Assembly (NCBI GenBank): GCA_900100095.1
Contig: FMTN01000006.1
Span: forward strand, 124,001 to 188,000
Reading direction: 5' to 3'
Length of the DNA stretch: 64,000 nt
Origin: Lachnospiraceae bacterium C10
GTDB lineage: Bacteria; Bacillota; Clostridia; Lachnospirales; Lachnospiraceae
The stretch's first letter is position 1. The number at the start of each line of letters is the position of its first letter. The position numbers and the translations under genes are program-made. The notes beneath the pieces were generated by a model. The model did not search any database, was not told the DNA's origin, and saw only the letters and a list, made by a program, of their open reading frames with translations. Below are positions 5,578 through 13,242 of the stretch, in pieces.

Positions 5578-6651
5578 ATGGGGAAAGACTCAGAGTTTTA
5601 TAAATCAAAAAGGAATCATCAATTGCTTCGGTTAAGGGAATTGATTCAACGTCTTCCGGGTTTTGCTTCGGATTATATTCATAGTAAGGAAATTTCAGCT
5701 CAGCCCAGTACATTGATTTCATATTGTTATGATCTAATCACGTTTTTTGAATATATAAAAGAAAGGAATCCGATCTATCGGAACATGGAAATAAAAGACT
5801 TCAAGCTTACAATACTTGAACAGATTCTACCTCCGGATATTGAGGAATATCAGAGATATCTGGAACTGGACGTGTCTGCCGATCAGAAAACGATTCATGA
5901 AAACGGAAAGAAAGCAATTGCAAGGAAAATGGCTCCTCTGCGAGGACTCTATCAGTATCATTGTAAGCATAAGAATATCAAGGAAGATCCAACCTCCATT
6001 GTAGATCTTCCGAAATTAAAAAAAGATAAGAATATTATTCGTATGAATAACTACGAAGTACAGGCAATTCTAAATGCGGTCGAATACGGGAATCAGCAAA
6101 TGTCGAAACGCCAACTGGCTTATTGTCAGAGAACCAAAGCCAGGGATCTTGCGATTCTTACCCTGATGCTTGGAACCGGAATCCGTGTTTCTGAGTGTAA
6201 CGGGTTGGACTTGTCGGATATTGACCTTGTCGTTAATACATTAACCATTGTTCGCAAAGGTGGCGGTCAGGACGTCCTTTATTTTGGAGATGATGTTCAC
6301 AAGGTATTACAGGATTATATTGATACAGAACGTAAGAACATTTCTCCGGTTTCGGGGCATGAAAAAGCTTTGTTTTTCTCATTACAGGGAAAAAGAATCA
6401 GTGTGGATGCCATTGAAAAGCTGGTAAAAAAATATGCCGGCATTGCGGTTCCGAATAAAAAGATTACGCCGCACAAGCTTCGCAGTACCTACGGTACTGC
6501 CCTATATCGTGAAACCGGCGATATTCGTCTTGTAGCGGATGTGCTAGGCCATGAAAATGTTAATACAACCATTGATTATTATGCTGCAATAGAGGATGAA
6601 CATAAAAAAATGGCCGCTAATGCTGTTGATTTTAAGCGGCCGGATCAATAA
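5578..6651 (+). CDS. tyrosine recombinase of the Xer type (XerS-like length)
   Basis: The 357-residue protein has all active-site residues of a tyrosine recombinase: Arg203 (TGIRVSE), Lys227 (VRKGGG), His299 and Arg302 (HKLRSTYG), His325 (LGHENV) and nucleophile Tyr334 (TTIDYY). Residues about 30-145 are the core-binding SAM-like domain. Its length and N-terminal extension resemble XerS, a single-protein chromosome-dimer resolvase of streptococci, more than the roughly 300-residue XerC/XerD. No phage or integrative-element genes are adjacent, which supports a housekeeping Xer role. It ends 14 bases from the convergent rluD stop. The ATG follows TTGGAGAACC. Confidence 0.85.
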   Translation: MGKDSEFYKSKRNHQLLRLRELIQRLPGFASDYIHSKEISAQPSTLISYCYDLITFFEYIKERNPIYRNMEIKDFKLTILEQILPPDIEEYQRYLELDVSADQKTIHENGKKAIARKMAPLRGLYQYHCKHKNIKEDPTSIVDLPKLKKDKNIIRMNNYEVQAILNAVEYGNQQMSKRQLAYCQRTKARDLAILTLMLGTGIRVSECNGLDLSDIDLVVNTLTIVRKGGGQDVLYFGDDVHKVLQDYIDTERKNISPVSGHEKALFFSLQGKRISVDAIEKLVKKYAGIAVPNKKITPHKLRSTYGTALYRETGDIRLVADVLGHENVNTTIDYYAAIEDEHKKMAANAVDFKRPDQ

Positions 6652-6665
6652 ATTCTTATAGCAGT

Positions 6666-7601
6666 CTATTCCGGTAATATTTCCAGTAAATGCTGGAAAT
6701 ATGCAGGAAGAGGTGCTGTAAATTCGACATATTCTTTATTTTTAGGGTGAATAAATCCAATGGTCATGGCATGAAGGGTCTGCCCCTGCAGCCGGTAAGG
6801 ACACTTGGATGGTCCGTAAATCTGGTCTCCTAACAACGGATGGCCGATGCTTGCCATATGAACGCGTATCTGATGCGTCCGACCGGTTTCCAGCTTAAAT
6901 TCCATATAAGTATAGCCTTTATAACGTCGTAGCACTTTATAATGTGTTACGGCGTCTTTGCTGTGTTTGGCATGGACAGCCATTTTCTTCCGGTCTTTTT
7001 CGCTTCGACCGATAGGTGCGTCAATACAACCCTCATCTTCTTTTACCGTTCCCACGACGATACCGCGATAGATACGATGGACAGAGTGCTCTTTGATCTG
7101 GGCAGCTATATCATTATGTGCATCATCATTTTTACAAATGATAAGAGAGCCGGTTGTATCCTGATCGATCCGGTGAACAATACCGGGGCGAATGACACCA
7201 TTGATCGTGGAAAGGCGGTCTTTGCAATGAAACATGATGGCATTGACCAGTGTTCCGTTTGGATGCCCCGGAGCCGGATGTACCACCATTCCCTTCGGTT
7301 TGTTTACGATAATAACATCGTCATCTTCATATAAAATGTCGATAGGAATGTCTTCTGCTTCTGCTGACAGGGTTATTGTCGGCATGGATGTAATGGATAT
7401 AAGATCAGATGCAGAAATCTTGTAGTTGGCCTTGGCCGGCTTATGATTTACTTTGATATATCCCTCGGCAATCATTTTCTGATAATGACTTCTGGTATGA
7501 GAAGGATCATATTCACATAGAGCTTTATCCAGACGAAGTCCGATCAGTGGCTGAAGGGATACTTCATCAAGTGTTACTTCATTTTTTACTTCTTCAGCCA
7601 T
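6666..7601 (-). CDS. rluD: RluA/RluD-family pseudouridine synthase
   Basis: The 311-residue protein starts with an S4 RNA-binding domain (about residues 17-75; LRLDKALCEY, YIKVNHKPAKANYKIS). The synthase domain has the catalytic motif HRIDQDTTG with the essential Asp, and the later GRTHQIRVHM block. It converts uridines to pseudouridine, in this subfamily in helix 69 of 23S rRNA, though the exact site is inferred. It overlaps the 3' end of lspA by 16 bases, the common lspA-rluD pairing in Firmicutes, and is the last gene of the yggS-sepF-ylmH-lspA-rluD run. Confidence 0.93.
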   Translation of the reverse strand: MAEEVKNEVTLDEVSLQPLIGLRLDKALCEYDPSHTRSHYQKMIAEGYIKVNHKPAKANYKISASDLISITSMPTITLSAEAEDIPIDILYEDDDVIIVNKPKGMVVHPAPGHPNGTLVNAIMFHCKDRLSTINGVIRPGIVHRIDQDTTGSLIICKNDDAHNDIAAQIKEHSVHRIYRGIVVGTVKEDEGCIDAPIGRSEKDRKKMAVHAKHSKDAVTHYKVLRRYKGYTYMEFKLETGRTHQIRVHMASIGHPLLGDQIYGPSKCPYRLQGQTLHAMTIGFIHPKNKEYVEFTAPLPAYFQHLLEILPE

Positions 7602-8092
7602 AAATCAAAGTCCTCATCCTTATAGTAAAAGAATACCAAAAGTATCAGCGCGAAAACAGCAAGCGTTACATAGATATCCGCAACATTAAAGACCGGAAAA
7701 TCAATCAATGAAAAATAGATAAAGTCTGTGACTTTATGATATAAAATCCGATCGATGTAGTTTCCGACGGCACCGGCCATTAAGGAAGCCAAAATTATGC
7801 CGATGGGAATAAAGCGTCTTTCCGCAGGAAGCTTCTTGTATAACACGGCAATGATGACGCACAGAATTGGAGTAATGATATAAAAGAATAACATTCTTCC
7901 GTTGAGTAAAGAAAAGGCTGCGCCTTGATTCTCCAAATAATGTAGCTGCAGGACACCCGGAATCAGAATCTTATCTTCTTTTCCCATTAAAAGACCACGG
8001 GCCAGAATTTTGGTAAACTGGTCTACAAATAACAGAATAAAGATTGCAACCATTGTGATGAAATTTGTCAGATGCGATTTTTGTTTCTTCAT
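7586..8092 (-). CDS. lspA: lipoprotein signal peptidase (signal peptidase II)
   Basis: The 168-residue membrane aspartyl protease cleaves signal peptides from lipidated prolipoproteins. It has four hydrophobic segments and the family motifs VDQFTK near the N-terminus, NQGAAFSLL, GNYIDRI with the first catalytic Asp, and FNVADIYVT with the second. The length is normal for the family, and the position between ylmH and rluD is conserved. Confidence 0.95.
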   Translation of the reverse strand: MKKQKSHLTNFITMVAIFILLFVDQFTKILARGLLMGKEDKILIPGVLQLHYLENQGAAFSLLNGRMLFFYIITPILCVIIAVLYKKLPAERRFIPIGIILASLMAGAVGNYIDRILYHKVTDFIYFSLIDFPVFNVADIYVTLAVFALILLVFFYYKDEDFDLWLKK

Positions 8093-8101
8093 ATAAACTC
8101 C

Positions 8102-8866
8102 TTACTCAAACCATCGAATGAGTACTTTGATTTTTCCTTTTTTCGTTTCCCCTAAAAAGGAGGCAATTTCAAATTTGCCGATGCCTCGAATGGATAAAAG
8201 ATCATTTTCTTTTAGTTGATGGTTGTGTCCATAACATTCCTTTGCATTTACAAAGACCTTACCCTGGTCAAGTAGCGTATTTACGTCCTTTCTGGAGCGA
8301 TGGACAGCAGCCGAAAGCAAGGCATCGATACGGTTGGAGGCAAGTTGAAGCATAACTTCACGAAACTTCGGTTCATAATCAATATGACTCAGGGACGTTT
8401 CTTCCACTATGACCTCTGTATGGCGAATGCGGTGTATGCCTGATAGGATATCAACCGCACGATTGATACAAAAAACAACTGCACTCCCATCCTCCTGTAT
8501 CAGAATATCCCCGATCAACTCCCGCTCGATGCCAAGATTCATCAGAGCACCAAGGTAGTCACGGTGGGATAAGTTCTCTGCGAAACGTGGATTCTTTGGC
8601 TTTAGTGTCAAGGCAGAAATTGGATAGGTACTGTCATTAATCTCAAAAAAAGCATCAGACTGCAGAAAAACTGCAACCTGACGCTGTGCATATCCAAATC
8701 CACCATAGAATTCGACGGAAACATGGAGGGAAGGAAGTAAGGATTGTAATATTCCCTGCTCATGTAGATCCAAAAAATCGGTATAGATAGGAATTCCTCG
8801 CTCATACGATCGCATAGCCACATCCATAAAGTGACGTTTTAAAAACAGATCGTCTTTATCTTTCAT
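8102..8866 (-). CDS. ylmH: YlmH-like RNA-binding protein (S4 domain)
   Basis: The 254-residue protein has an RRM-like N-terminal part (FLDLHEQGILQSLLPS, VAVFLQSD) and a C-terminal S4 domain (IDALLSAAVHRSRKDVNTLLDQGKVFVNAKECYGHNHQLK, split over about residues 180-240). YlmH homologues bind RNA and in Bacillus act in ribosome quality control, helping tail stalled nascent chains. It sits directly after sepF (2 bases between stop and start), as in the Gram-positive division cluster, but ylmG and divIVA are missing here. Confidence 0.9.
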   Translation of the reverse strand: MKDKDDLFLKRHFMDVAMRSYERGIPIYTDFLDLHEQGILQSLLPSLHVSVEFYGGFGYAQRQVAVFLQSDAFFEINDSTYPISALTLKPKNPRFAENLSHRDYLGALMNLGIERELIGDILIQEDGSAVVFCINRAVDILSGIHRIRHTEVIVEETSLSHIDYEPKFREVMLQLASNRIDALLSAAVHRSRKDVNTLLDQGKVFVNAKECYGHNHQLKENDLLSIRGIGKFEIASFLGETKKGKIKVLIRWFE

Positions 8867-8868
8867 AA

Positions 8869-9372
8869 TTAAAATCCTGTCTTGATACCTGATAAATCGA
8901 TTGCATCCATGATACCTTGTAAATCACCGGATATATCAACGGAAGCCGGAGTAATTACAAAGATAAAGTTAGAAATCTTCTGTAAGTTACCTCTTAATGC
9001 ATAGGTTGTACCTGACATGAAGTCGATGATTCTCTGAGCGACACCCATGTCCAGACCTTCCATATTAAGAATAACGGTACGACCGGATAATAAGGTGTCT
9101 CCGATTTCTCTGGCATCATCATAGGAAGATGGCTTGATGACACATACTTCCATGCCGGCGGAAGCGGTTGACCCTTTGGTACGACCACTTCGCATCGGTG
9201 TAATCTTATTATTCTTCGTTGCACTGGAATTCTTTATTTCCGGCTCCTGATTTTCTTTCTTGCGATGAAAAGAAGGACGGCTTTCTAACTCTTCCTCCTC
9301 GTCGAACTCATCGTCATAGTAGTCATCGTCGCCTAAGTTCATGGCATTTAACATCTTATCAAAAAGACTCAT
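8869..9372 (-). CDS. sepF: SepF, FtsZ-associated cell-division protein
   Basis: The 167-residue protein has an N-terminal amphipathic membrane-targeting helix (FDKMLNAMN), an acidic linker (residues about 15-35, mostly D and E), a basic low-complexity stretch, and the C-terminal SepF domain from about residue 80 (EVCVIKPSSYDDAREIGD, VILNMEG, RIIDFMSGTTYALRG). SepF polymerises, anchors FtsZ to the membrane and shapes the septum. It lies between yggS and ylmH, the usual order. Confidence 0.95.
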   Translation of the reverse strand: MSLFDKMLNAMNLGDDDYYDDEFDEEEELESRPSFHRKKENQEPEIKNSSATKNNKITPMRSGRTKGSTASAGMEVCVIKPSSYDDAREIGDTLLSGRTVILNMEGLDMGVAQRIIDFMSGTTYALRGNLQKISNFIFVITPASVDISGDLQGIMDAIDLSGIKTGF

Positions 9373-9385
9373 GCTTATCTCCTAC

Positions 9386-10081
9386 TCATTGTTTGTTATA
9401 GTTACGTTCTCCAAAGATACCTGTACCAACACGAACCAGAGTTGCGCCCTCTTCGATTGCAACCTGATAATCATTGGTCATTCCCATTGACAGTACGTCC
9501 ATAGTGACATTATCCTTGTTTTTGGCAGCAATGTCAACTGACAGATTCTTAAGTGCCTGAAATAACGGACGATTTTCTTCTGGATCCTCTACATAAGGGG
9601 CAATGGTCATTAATCCCTTTACTGTAATTCCATCCAAAGATGCAACCTCATCAATCAACTGCTCGGCATGATCGAGGGAGACACCGAATTTGCTCTCTTC
9701 ACCGGCTACGTTGACCTCAATAAGTACCGGGATAACGATACCGCGCTTCTTGGCCTGGATATTGATTTCTTCTGCCAAACGGTAGCTGTCAACGGAATGA
9801 ATCAGCTCTGTTTTACCTGCGATATATTTGACTTTATTGCGCTGGAGATGTCCAATCATATGCCACTTTATATCGGTTGGCATTTCTTCAATCTTGCCGG
9901 TTAATTCCTGCACCTTGTTTTCACCAAAATTACGAATACCCTGGTCATAGGCCTCCTTGAGACATTCGATTGGTTTTGTCTTGCTTACAGCGATTAATGT
10001 GACATCGTTTCTGTCACGGCCGGCTCTATCACATGCTTCCTGAATCTTCTGTTCAACTATTTTAAGATTTTCTGTAATCAT
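9386..10081 (-). CDS. yggS: YggS-family PLP-binding homeostasis protein
   Basis: The 231-residue alanine-racemase-fold protein carries the PLP lysine in IAVSKTKP and the family blocks FGENKVQE, WHMIGHLQRNK, SVDS and GTGIFGERNY. It has no known catalytic reaction and buffers pyridoxal phosphate and amino-acid pools. In Gram-positives it is the ylmE gene immediately before sepF, as here. Confidence 0.95.
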   Translation of the reverse strand: MITENLKIVEQKIQEACDRAGRDRNDVTLIAVSKTKPIECLKEAYDQGIRNFGENKVQELTGKIEEMPTDIKWHMIGHLQRNKVKYIAGKTELIHSVDSYRLAEEINIQAKKRGIVIPVLIEVNVAGEESKFGVSLDHAEQLIDEVASLDGITVKGLMTIAPYVEDPEENRPLFQALKNLSVDIAAKNKDNVTMDVLSMGMTNDYQVAIEEGATLVRVGTGIFGERNYNKQ

Positions 10082-10098
10082 TGGAGTTCTCCTTCTTC

Positions 10099-11493
10099 TT
10101 ATGTTCCATTTATAATTTCATTCTCTTTGACATCATACGCCTCTAATGCGATATGATCATATAATGTCAACTGGGTTGAATGAACCGGTTGAATGATACT
10201 ATACTGCTCGTTATGGAAAAGAATCTGAACAAGTGCAAACTGGGCATAGCCCTTATTTACATTGAAAACACCATAGGCCTTTTTTACTTCCAGGCTTTGG
10301 ATCTTCTTTTTTTGCATTGTTTTCGGATTCAGTATCACATCCGACTGCTGAATATTGTCATAGGTTCCCCACCAGGTGTGATCCGTTGTATCTTCCTGAT
10401 ATAGGGATAAGCGGGTGAGTGTCTGTCCGTCTTCTGTCTTTTTCAATACGTATGGCTCCCGGTTATCGCCGCCAAAGGTAATATAGTTGTCCGGTATTTC
10501 GTATAAAATATGTTGCTTCAGGGAAGAATTCGGTACCTTTAAACCATTTTTCTTCTCAAGGGAAAGATCAATGCTTATAAAGCGTTCCGCTGCATACCGG
10601 TCCACTGAATCATCCAGAGACAGAATCAAATAATAACGGTCTTCGCGCCGCGTCACGTGACTTGTGCACCATGTTTTGGCACCGTCTTCCAGGAAGGTGA
10701 TTTCGATGCCTGATGTGTCACGCAGTTCTTTTGCCTTTTCATCGGAAATCGGCATAACAAGGTTCCAGTTGTCGCTTGTGACAAGACGATATACCGGATC
10801 CCCCTCTTTCACCTGAACAACGGACGATAAATTCTTTTCATTCACACGACTGATATCAAAGTCATCCCCTTTGAAATCCTTCAATGTAATATGTTCCATC
10901 CCATCATGATTTAAGACGATAAGGCCCGGAGCGTCGGTTGTATAGCTTCTAAAGGTTTCGTCGGCTGCTGCCTGTTGCAGTTCGTCTTTTAACGTGGTTC
11001 TGGCGCTTGATGCCAGAGATTCTTCCAGAGAGGACTGTGCCTGTGCATAGAAATTGTACAGACTGCCATAATCGGAAGTGTTAAATCCCTCAGAAAAACC
11101 AAGCAGCTTTTCCGCCAGCTGTTTCTTTTGTGTGTCGGATAAGGATGCATCATTCTGGCGGTATTTTTTTAATTTCTCAACCATATCTCCGTCGGAATCA
11201 ATGCTGTAGGCATACTGTCCGGCTCCGATCCGGCTCATGGATGATAAATAATAGTACAGGTAACCGGATGAAGCTGCCTTCACTACTTTCTCTTCTCGGA
11301 TTGCAAGCGCCTCGTAATGATCATCAGATACAATACTTCCCTGCCGAACTTCCGTTATCGCAACATGCTTTCTCGTGAAGTAGGAAAACATATGGAAAAT
11401 CACATAGACCATTATGATTAATACAAGGACCAGACTAATCCGGATCCTCGGCATCTTATGAAATTGAACAATGTTTCTGTTTCTTGAACTCAT
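10099..11493 (-). CDS. HlyD-like membrane-anchored protein preceding the sepF cluster
   Basis: The 464-residue protein has a short basic cytoplasmic tail, one transmembrane helix (about residues 17-39) and a large extracytoplasmic part. Just after the helix, VRQGSIVSDDHYEALAIREE and SSGYLYYYLSSMSRIGAGQ resemble the first half of the lipoyl/barrel fold of HlyD-type adaptor proteins, followed by a helical region (about 85-170) and a beta-rich C-terminal half (SSLKQHILYEIPDNYI). No partner transporter is encoded nearby. Placement directly ahead of yggS-sepF suggests a cell-envelope or division-linked role, which is inference. It begins just past the rplT terminator. Confidence 0.6.
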   Translation of the reverse strand: MSSRNRNIVQFHKMPRIRISLVLVLIIMVYVIFHMFSYFTRKHVAITEVRQGSIVSDDHYEALAIREEKVVKAASSGYLYYYLSSMSRIGAGQYAYSIDSDGDMVEKLKKYRQNDASLSDTQKKQLAEKLLGFSEGFNTSDYGSLYNFYAQAQSSLEESLASSARTTLKDELQQAAADETFRSYTTDAPGLIVLNHDGMEHITLKDFKGDDFDISRVNEKNLSSVVQVKEGDPVYRLVTSDNWNLVMPISDEKAKELRDTSGIEITFLEDGAKTWCTSHVTRREDRYYLILSLDDSVDRYAAERFISIDLSLEKKNGLKVPNSSLKQHILYEIPDNYITFGGDNREPYVLKKTEDGQTLTRLSLYQEDTTDHTWWGTYDNIQQSDVILNPKTMQKKKIQSLEVKKAYGVFNVNKGYAQFALVQILFHNEQYSIIQPVHSTQLTLYDHIALEAYDVKENEIINGT

Positions 11494-11514
11494 TCTTCAC
11501 TCCATGGGATCCTA

Positions 11515-11567
11515 AGAAAAAAACCTCATGAATACAAAACCATGAGAGGTCTTATATCATGAGGTTT
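11515..11567 (-). terminator. Rho-independent terminator of the infC-rpmI-rplT operon
   Basis: On the minus strand AAACCTCATGA pairs with TCATGAGGTTT (arms 11557-11567 and 11521-11531) and runs into seven T residues. It lies 17 bases past the rplT stop. Confidence 0.85.
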
Positions 11568-11583
11568 AGCATCTACTTAAGTA

Positions 11584-11940
11584 TTAAGCAACCTTGCTCT
11601 TAGCAAGCTCAGCTAACTTAGCAAAGCCCTCTGCATCTGAAACAGCCAGATCAGCCAGCATCTTACGGTTCATCTCAACACCTGCAAGCTTGAGGCCGTA
11701 CATGAACTTGCTGTAAGAAAGACCGTTCATACGTGCAGCTGCATTGATACGAGCGATCCAAAGCTGACGGTACTGTCTCTTCTTCTGCTTACGTCCAGCG
11801 TATGCAGTAGCTAATGCTCTCATTACAGACTGCTTAGCAACACGATACTGCTTAGAACGAGCTCCTCTGTAACCCTTAGCAGCCTTTAATACTCTGTTAT
11901 GTTTCTTTCTTGCGTTTAATCCGCCTTTAACTCTTGCCAT
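11584..11940 (-). CDS. rplT: 50S ribosomal protein L20
   Basis: The 118-residue basic protein has the characteristic L20 start MARVKGG and blocks [39 protein letters not shown] and NRKMLADLA. It binds 23S rRNA early in 50S assembly and in Firmicutes also represses its own operon by binding the leader upstream of infC. It is the last gene of infC-rpmI-rplT. Confidence 0.99.
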   Translation of the reverse strand: MARVKGGLNARKKHNRVLKAAKGYRGARSKQYRVAKQSVMRALATAYAGRKQKKRQYRQLWIARINAAARMNGLSYSKFMYGLKLAGVEMNRKMLADLAVSDAEGFAKLAELAKSKVA

Positions 11941-11991
11941 TTTGTATTCCTCCTAACAAACTGTCTACCGTAACTTATATGAATCCGAATC

Positions 11992-12189
11992 TTATAAGTA
12001 TGGTAAGATCTTCTTCATGTTCTTCTCATTGGTAGCATCTGTCATAGCTGCCTTACGAAGATTTCTCTTACGCTTTGTAGTCTTCTTTGTTAAGATATGG
12101 CTCTTGTAAGCCTTATTTCTCTTTAACTTTCCTGTTCCAGTTGCCTTAAAGCGCTTAGCTGCTGCACTCTTAGTTTTCATCTTTGGCAT
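11992..12189 (-). CDS. rpmI: 50S ribosomal protein L35
   Basis: The 65-residue protein [20 protein letters not shown] onwards, with [17 protein letters not shown], is L35. The start is the ATG at 12189, preceded by AAGGAGG. A longer upstream frame exists but only overlaps infC. It lies between infC and rplT as in nearly all bacteria. Confidence 0.98.
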   Translation of the reverse strand: MPKMKTKSAAAKRFKATGTGKLKRNKAYKSHILTKKTTKRKRNLRKAAMTDATNEKNMKKILPYL

Positions 12190-12202
12190 GATAGATTCCT
12201 CC

Positions 12203-12712
12203 TTAATTACGTTTCTCTGCCAGTACCATACTGATACTACGACCTTCCTGCTTGGAAGGCTTCTCCACTGTCGCCACATCTTCAAGGCTCTTAGCAATAT
12301 CATCCAAGATATGCTTGCTCTGTGTGATATGTGCCATTTCACGTCCACGGAAACGAAGTGTAATCTTAACCTTATTACCCTTCGCTAAGAATTTACGTGC
12401 ATTGTTCATCTTGGTATTCAGGTCGTTACCCTCGATATTCGGGGAAAGACGAATTTCCTTTACCTCGACAACCTTCTGCTTCTTCTTAGCTTCCTTCTCT
12501 TTGCGGGCCAGCTCATAGCGATATTTACCATAATCAATGATCTTACAAACTGGTGGCTTAGCATTCGGGGAAACCATAACCAAGTCAAGGTCTGCCTCTC
12601 TTGCCATCATCTGAGCTTCCTTCGCTGACATAATGCCAACCTGCTCTCCATGCTCTCCAATTAAACGAACTTCGCGGGCACGGATCTTTTCATTCACTAA
12701 TAAATCGCTAAT
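12203..12712 (-). CDS. infC: translation initiation factor IF-3, apparent AUU start
   Basis: The protein has both IF-3 halves: the N-domain ([42 protein letters not shown]), the linker helix rich in Lys/Glu, and the C-domain ([32 protein letters not shown]). Upstream ATGs at 12733 and 12763 lie in or beside the attenuator hairpin and lack ribosome sites. GGAGGTG instead sits 5 bases before ATT at 12710-12712, which would begin I-S-D-L-L-V-N-E-K. An AUU start is well known for infC and lets IF-3 limit its own synthesis. The start is therefore inferred as 12712, giving 169 residues. Confidence 0.9.
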   Translation of the reverse strand: MSDLLVNEKIRAREVRLIGEHGEQVGIMSAKEAQMMAREADLDLVMVSPNAKPPVCKIIDYGKYRYELARKEKEAKKKQKVVEVKEIRLSPNIEGNDLNTKMNNARKFLAKGNKVKITLRFRGREMAHITQSKHILDDIAKSLEDVATVEKPSKQEGRSISMVLAEKRN

Positions 12713-12873
12713 GGTTACACCTCCATTGGACATAAAAAAAGTGGATAGGCAGACTATCCACAATCAAAAGCAAAACAATCATCAATACGAATCATGTAAT
12801 AAAACACTAAGTCACGCAATGAAGGTGCTTAGGTGAGAGTGGATACTCTACTTCTTACAACTCGTATAGGATA
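12713..12873 (-). promoter_or_regulatory. infC leader with attenuator (L20-leader type)
   Basis: A perfect terminator, GTGGATAG-TCTGC-CTATCCAC followed by seven T residues (12734-12761), lies 21 bases before the infC start. The leader upstream contains TATCCAC again (12839-12845), which can pair with the GTGGATA arm and so prevent the terminator. Mutually exclusive hairpins ahead of infC-rpmI-rplT are the mechanism by which L20 controls this operon in Firmicutes. The CTAAG/CTTAG stem (around 12810-12832) may form part of the L20-binding structure, which is inference. Confidence 0.75.
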
Positions 12874-13086
12874 TCACAAATGCAAAATAGCGTCAAGAAC
12901 TTTCGTGATATCTTTTCGTTCTTTTCTTTCATTATTAACCCGGTCACAAGCTTCATGGAAAAAGAGTCCAAAATCAGCCCCTGAATTCCTGGAATCCTTC
13001 TTCTTGTCATAGAAGGCAGATCCACCGAAACCTCCACTGTTATTTGCTATTTCAATAATTGAACTTATTTTATAGATTGCTTCCAT
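12874..13086 (-). CDS. small protein of unknown function upstream of the infC leader
   Basis: A 70-residue frame starts at ATG 13086 behind AAGGGGTG, with a GTG at 13095 as alternative. It encodes a soluble, charged protein: MEAIYKISSIIEIANNSGGF, then a lysine-rich middle and FFHEACDRVNNERKERK. No family was recognised. It lies between a near-consensus promoter (13153-13181) and the infC leader, so it may share the ribosomal operon transcript. Good ribosome-site spacing and absence of low-complexity sequence favour a real gene, but it could also be open by chance. Confidence 0.5.
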   Translation of the reverse strand: MEAIYKISSIIEIANNSGGFGGSAFYDKKKDSRNSGADFGLFFHEACDRVNNERKERKDITKVLDAILHL

Positions 13087-13152
13087 GGCCTTCACCCCTT
13101 CCCTGGTGCTACCTTGTGGTTAGCCATACAAAACATCCTTGTTCTTTTTTAA

Positions 13153-13181
13153 ATACTATCATCTTATACCGCAAATGTCAA
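13153..13181 (-). promoter_or_regulatory. sigma-A promoter for the small ORF and infC operon
   Basis: On the minus strand TTGACA (13176-13181), a 17-bp spacer and TAGTAT (13153-13158) form a strong promoter. Transcription would start near 13146, before the small ORF and the infC leader. Confidence 0.75.
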
Positions 13182-13209
13182 GAAGTCCCACAATATAATG
13201 TGGGACTTC
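13182..13209 (-). terminator. hairpin ending the ppk transcript
   Basis: AAGTCCCACA (+ strand, from about 13183) pairs perfectly with TGTGGGACTT across a 6-nt AT loop. The T-tract on the minus strand is weak (CTTCTTG), and the hairpin directly precedes the next promoter, so it could also separate the two units as a roadblock. Confidence 0.55.
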
Positions 13210-13242
13210 AAATTGCAAATACAATTTTGACTAAGTTAAATC

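Noticed and set aside
6677-6702. Perfect 10-bp inverted repeat ATATTTCCAG / CTGGAAATAT as a terminator for the recombinase gene
   Set aside because: It lies within the rluD coding end and has no T-tract, so it may be chance; not listed as a feature.
12713-12763. ATG starts for infC at 12733 and 12763
   Set aside because: They fall in or next to the attenuator terminator, lack ribosome sites, and the extra residues do not resemble IF-3.
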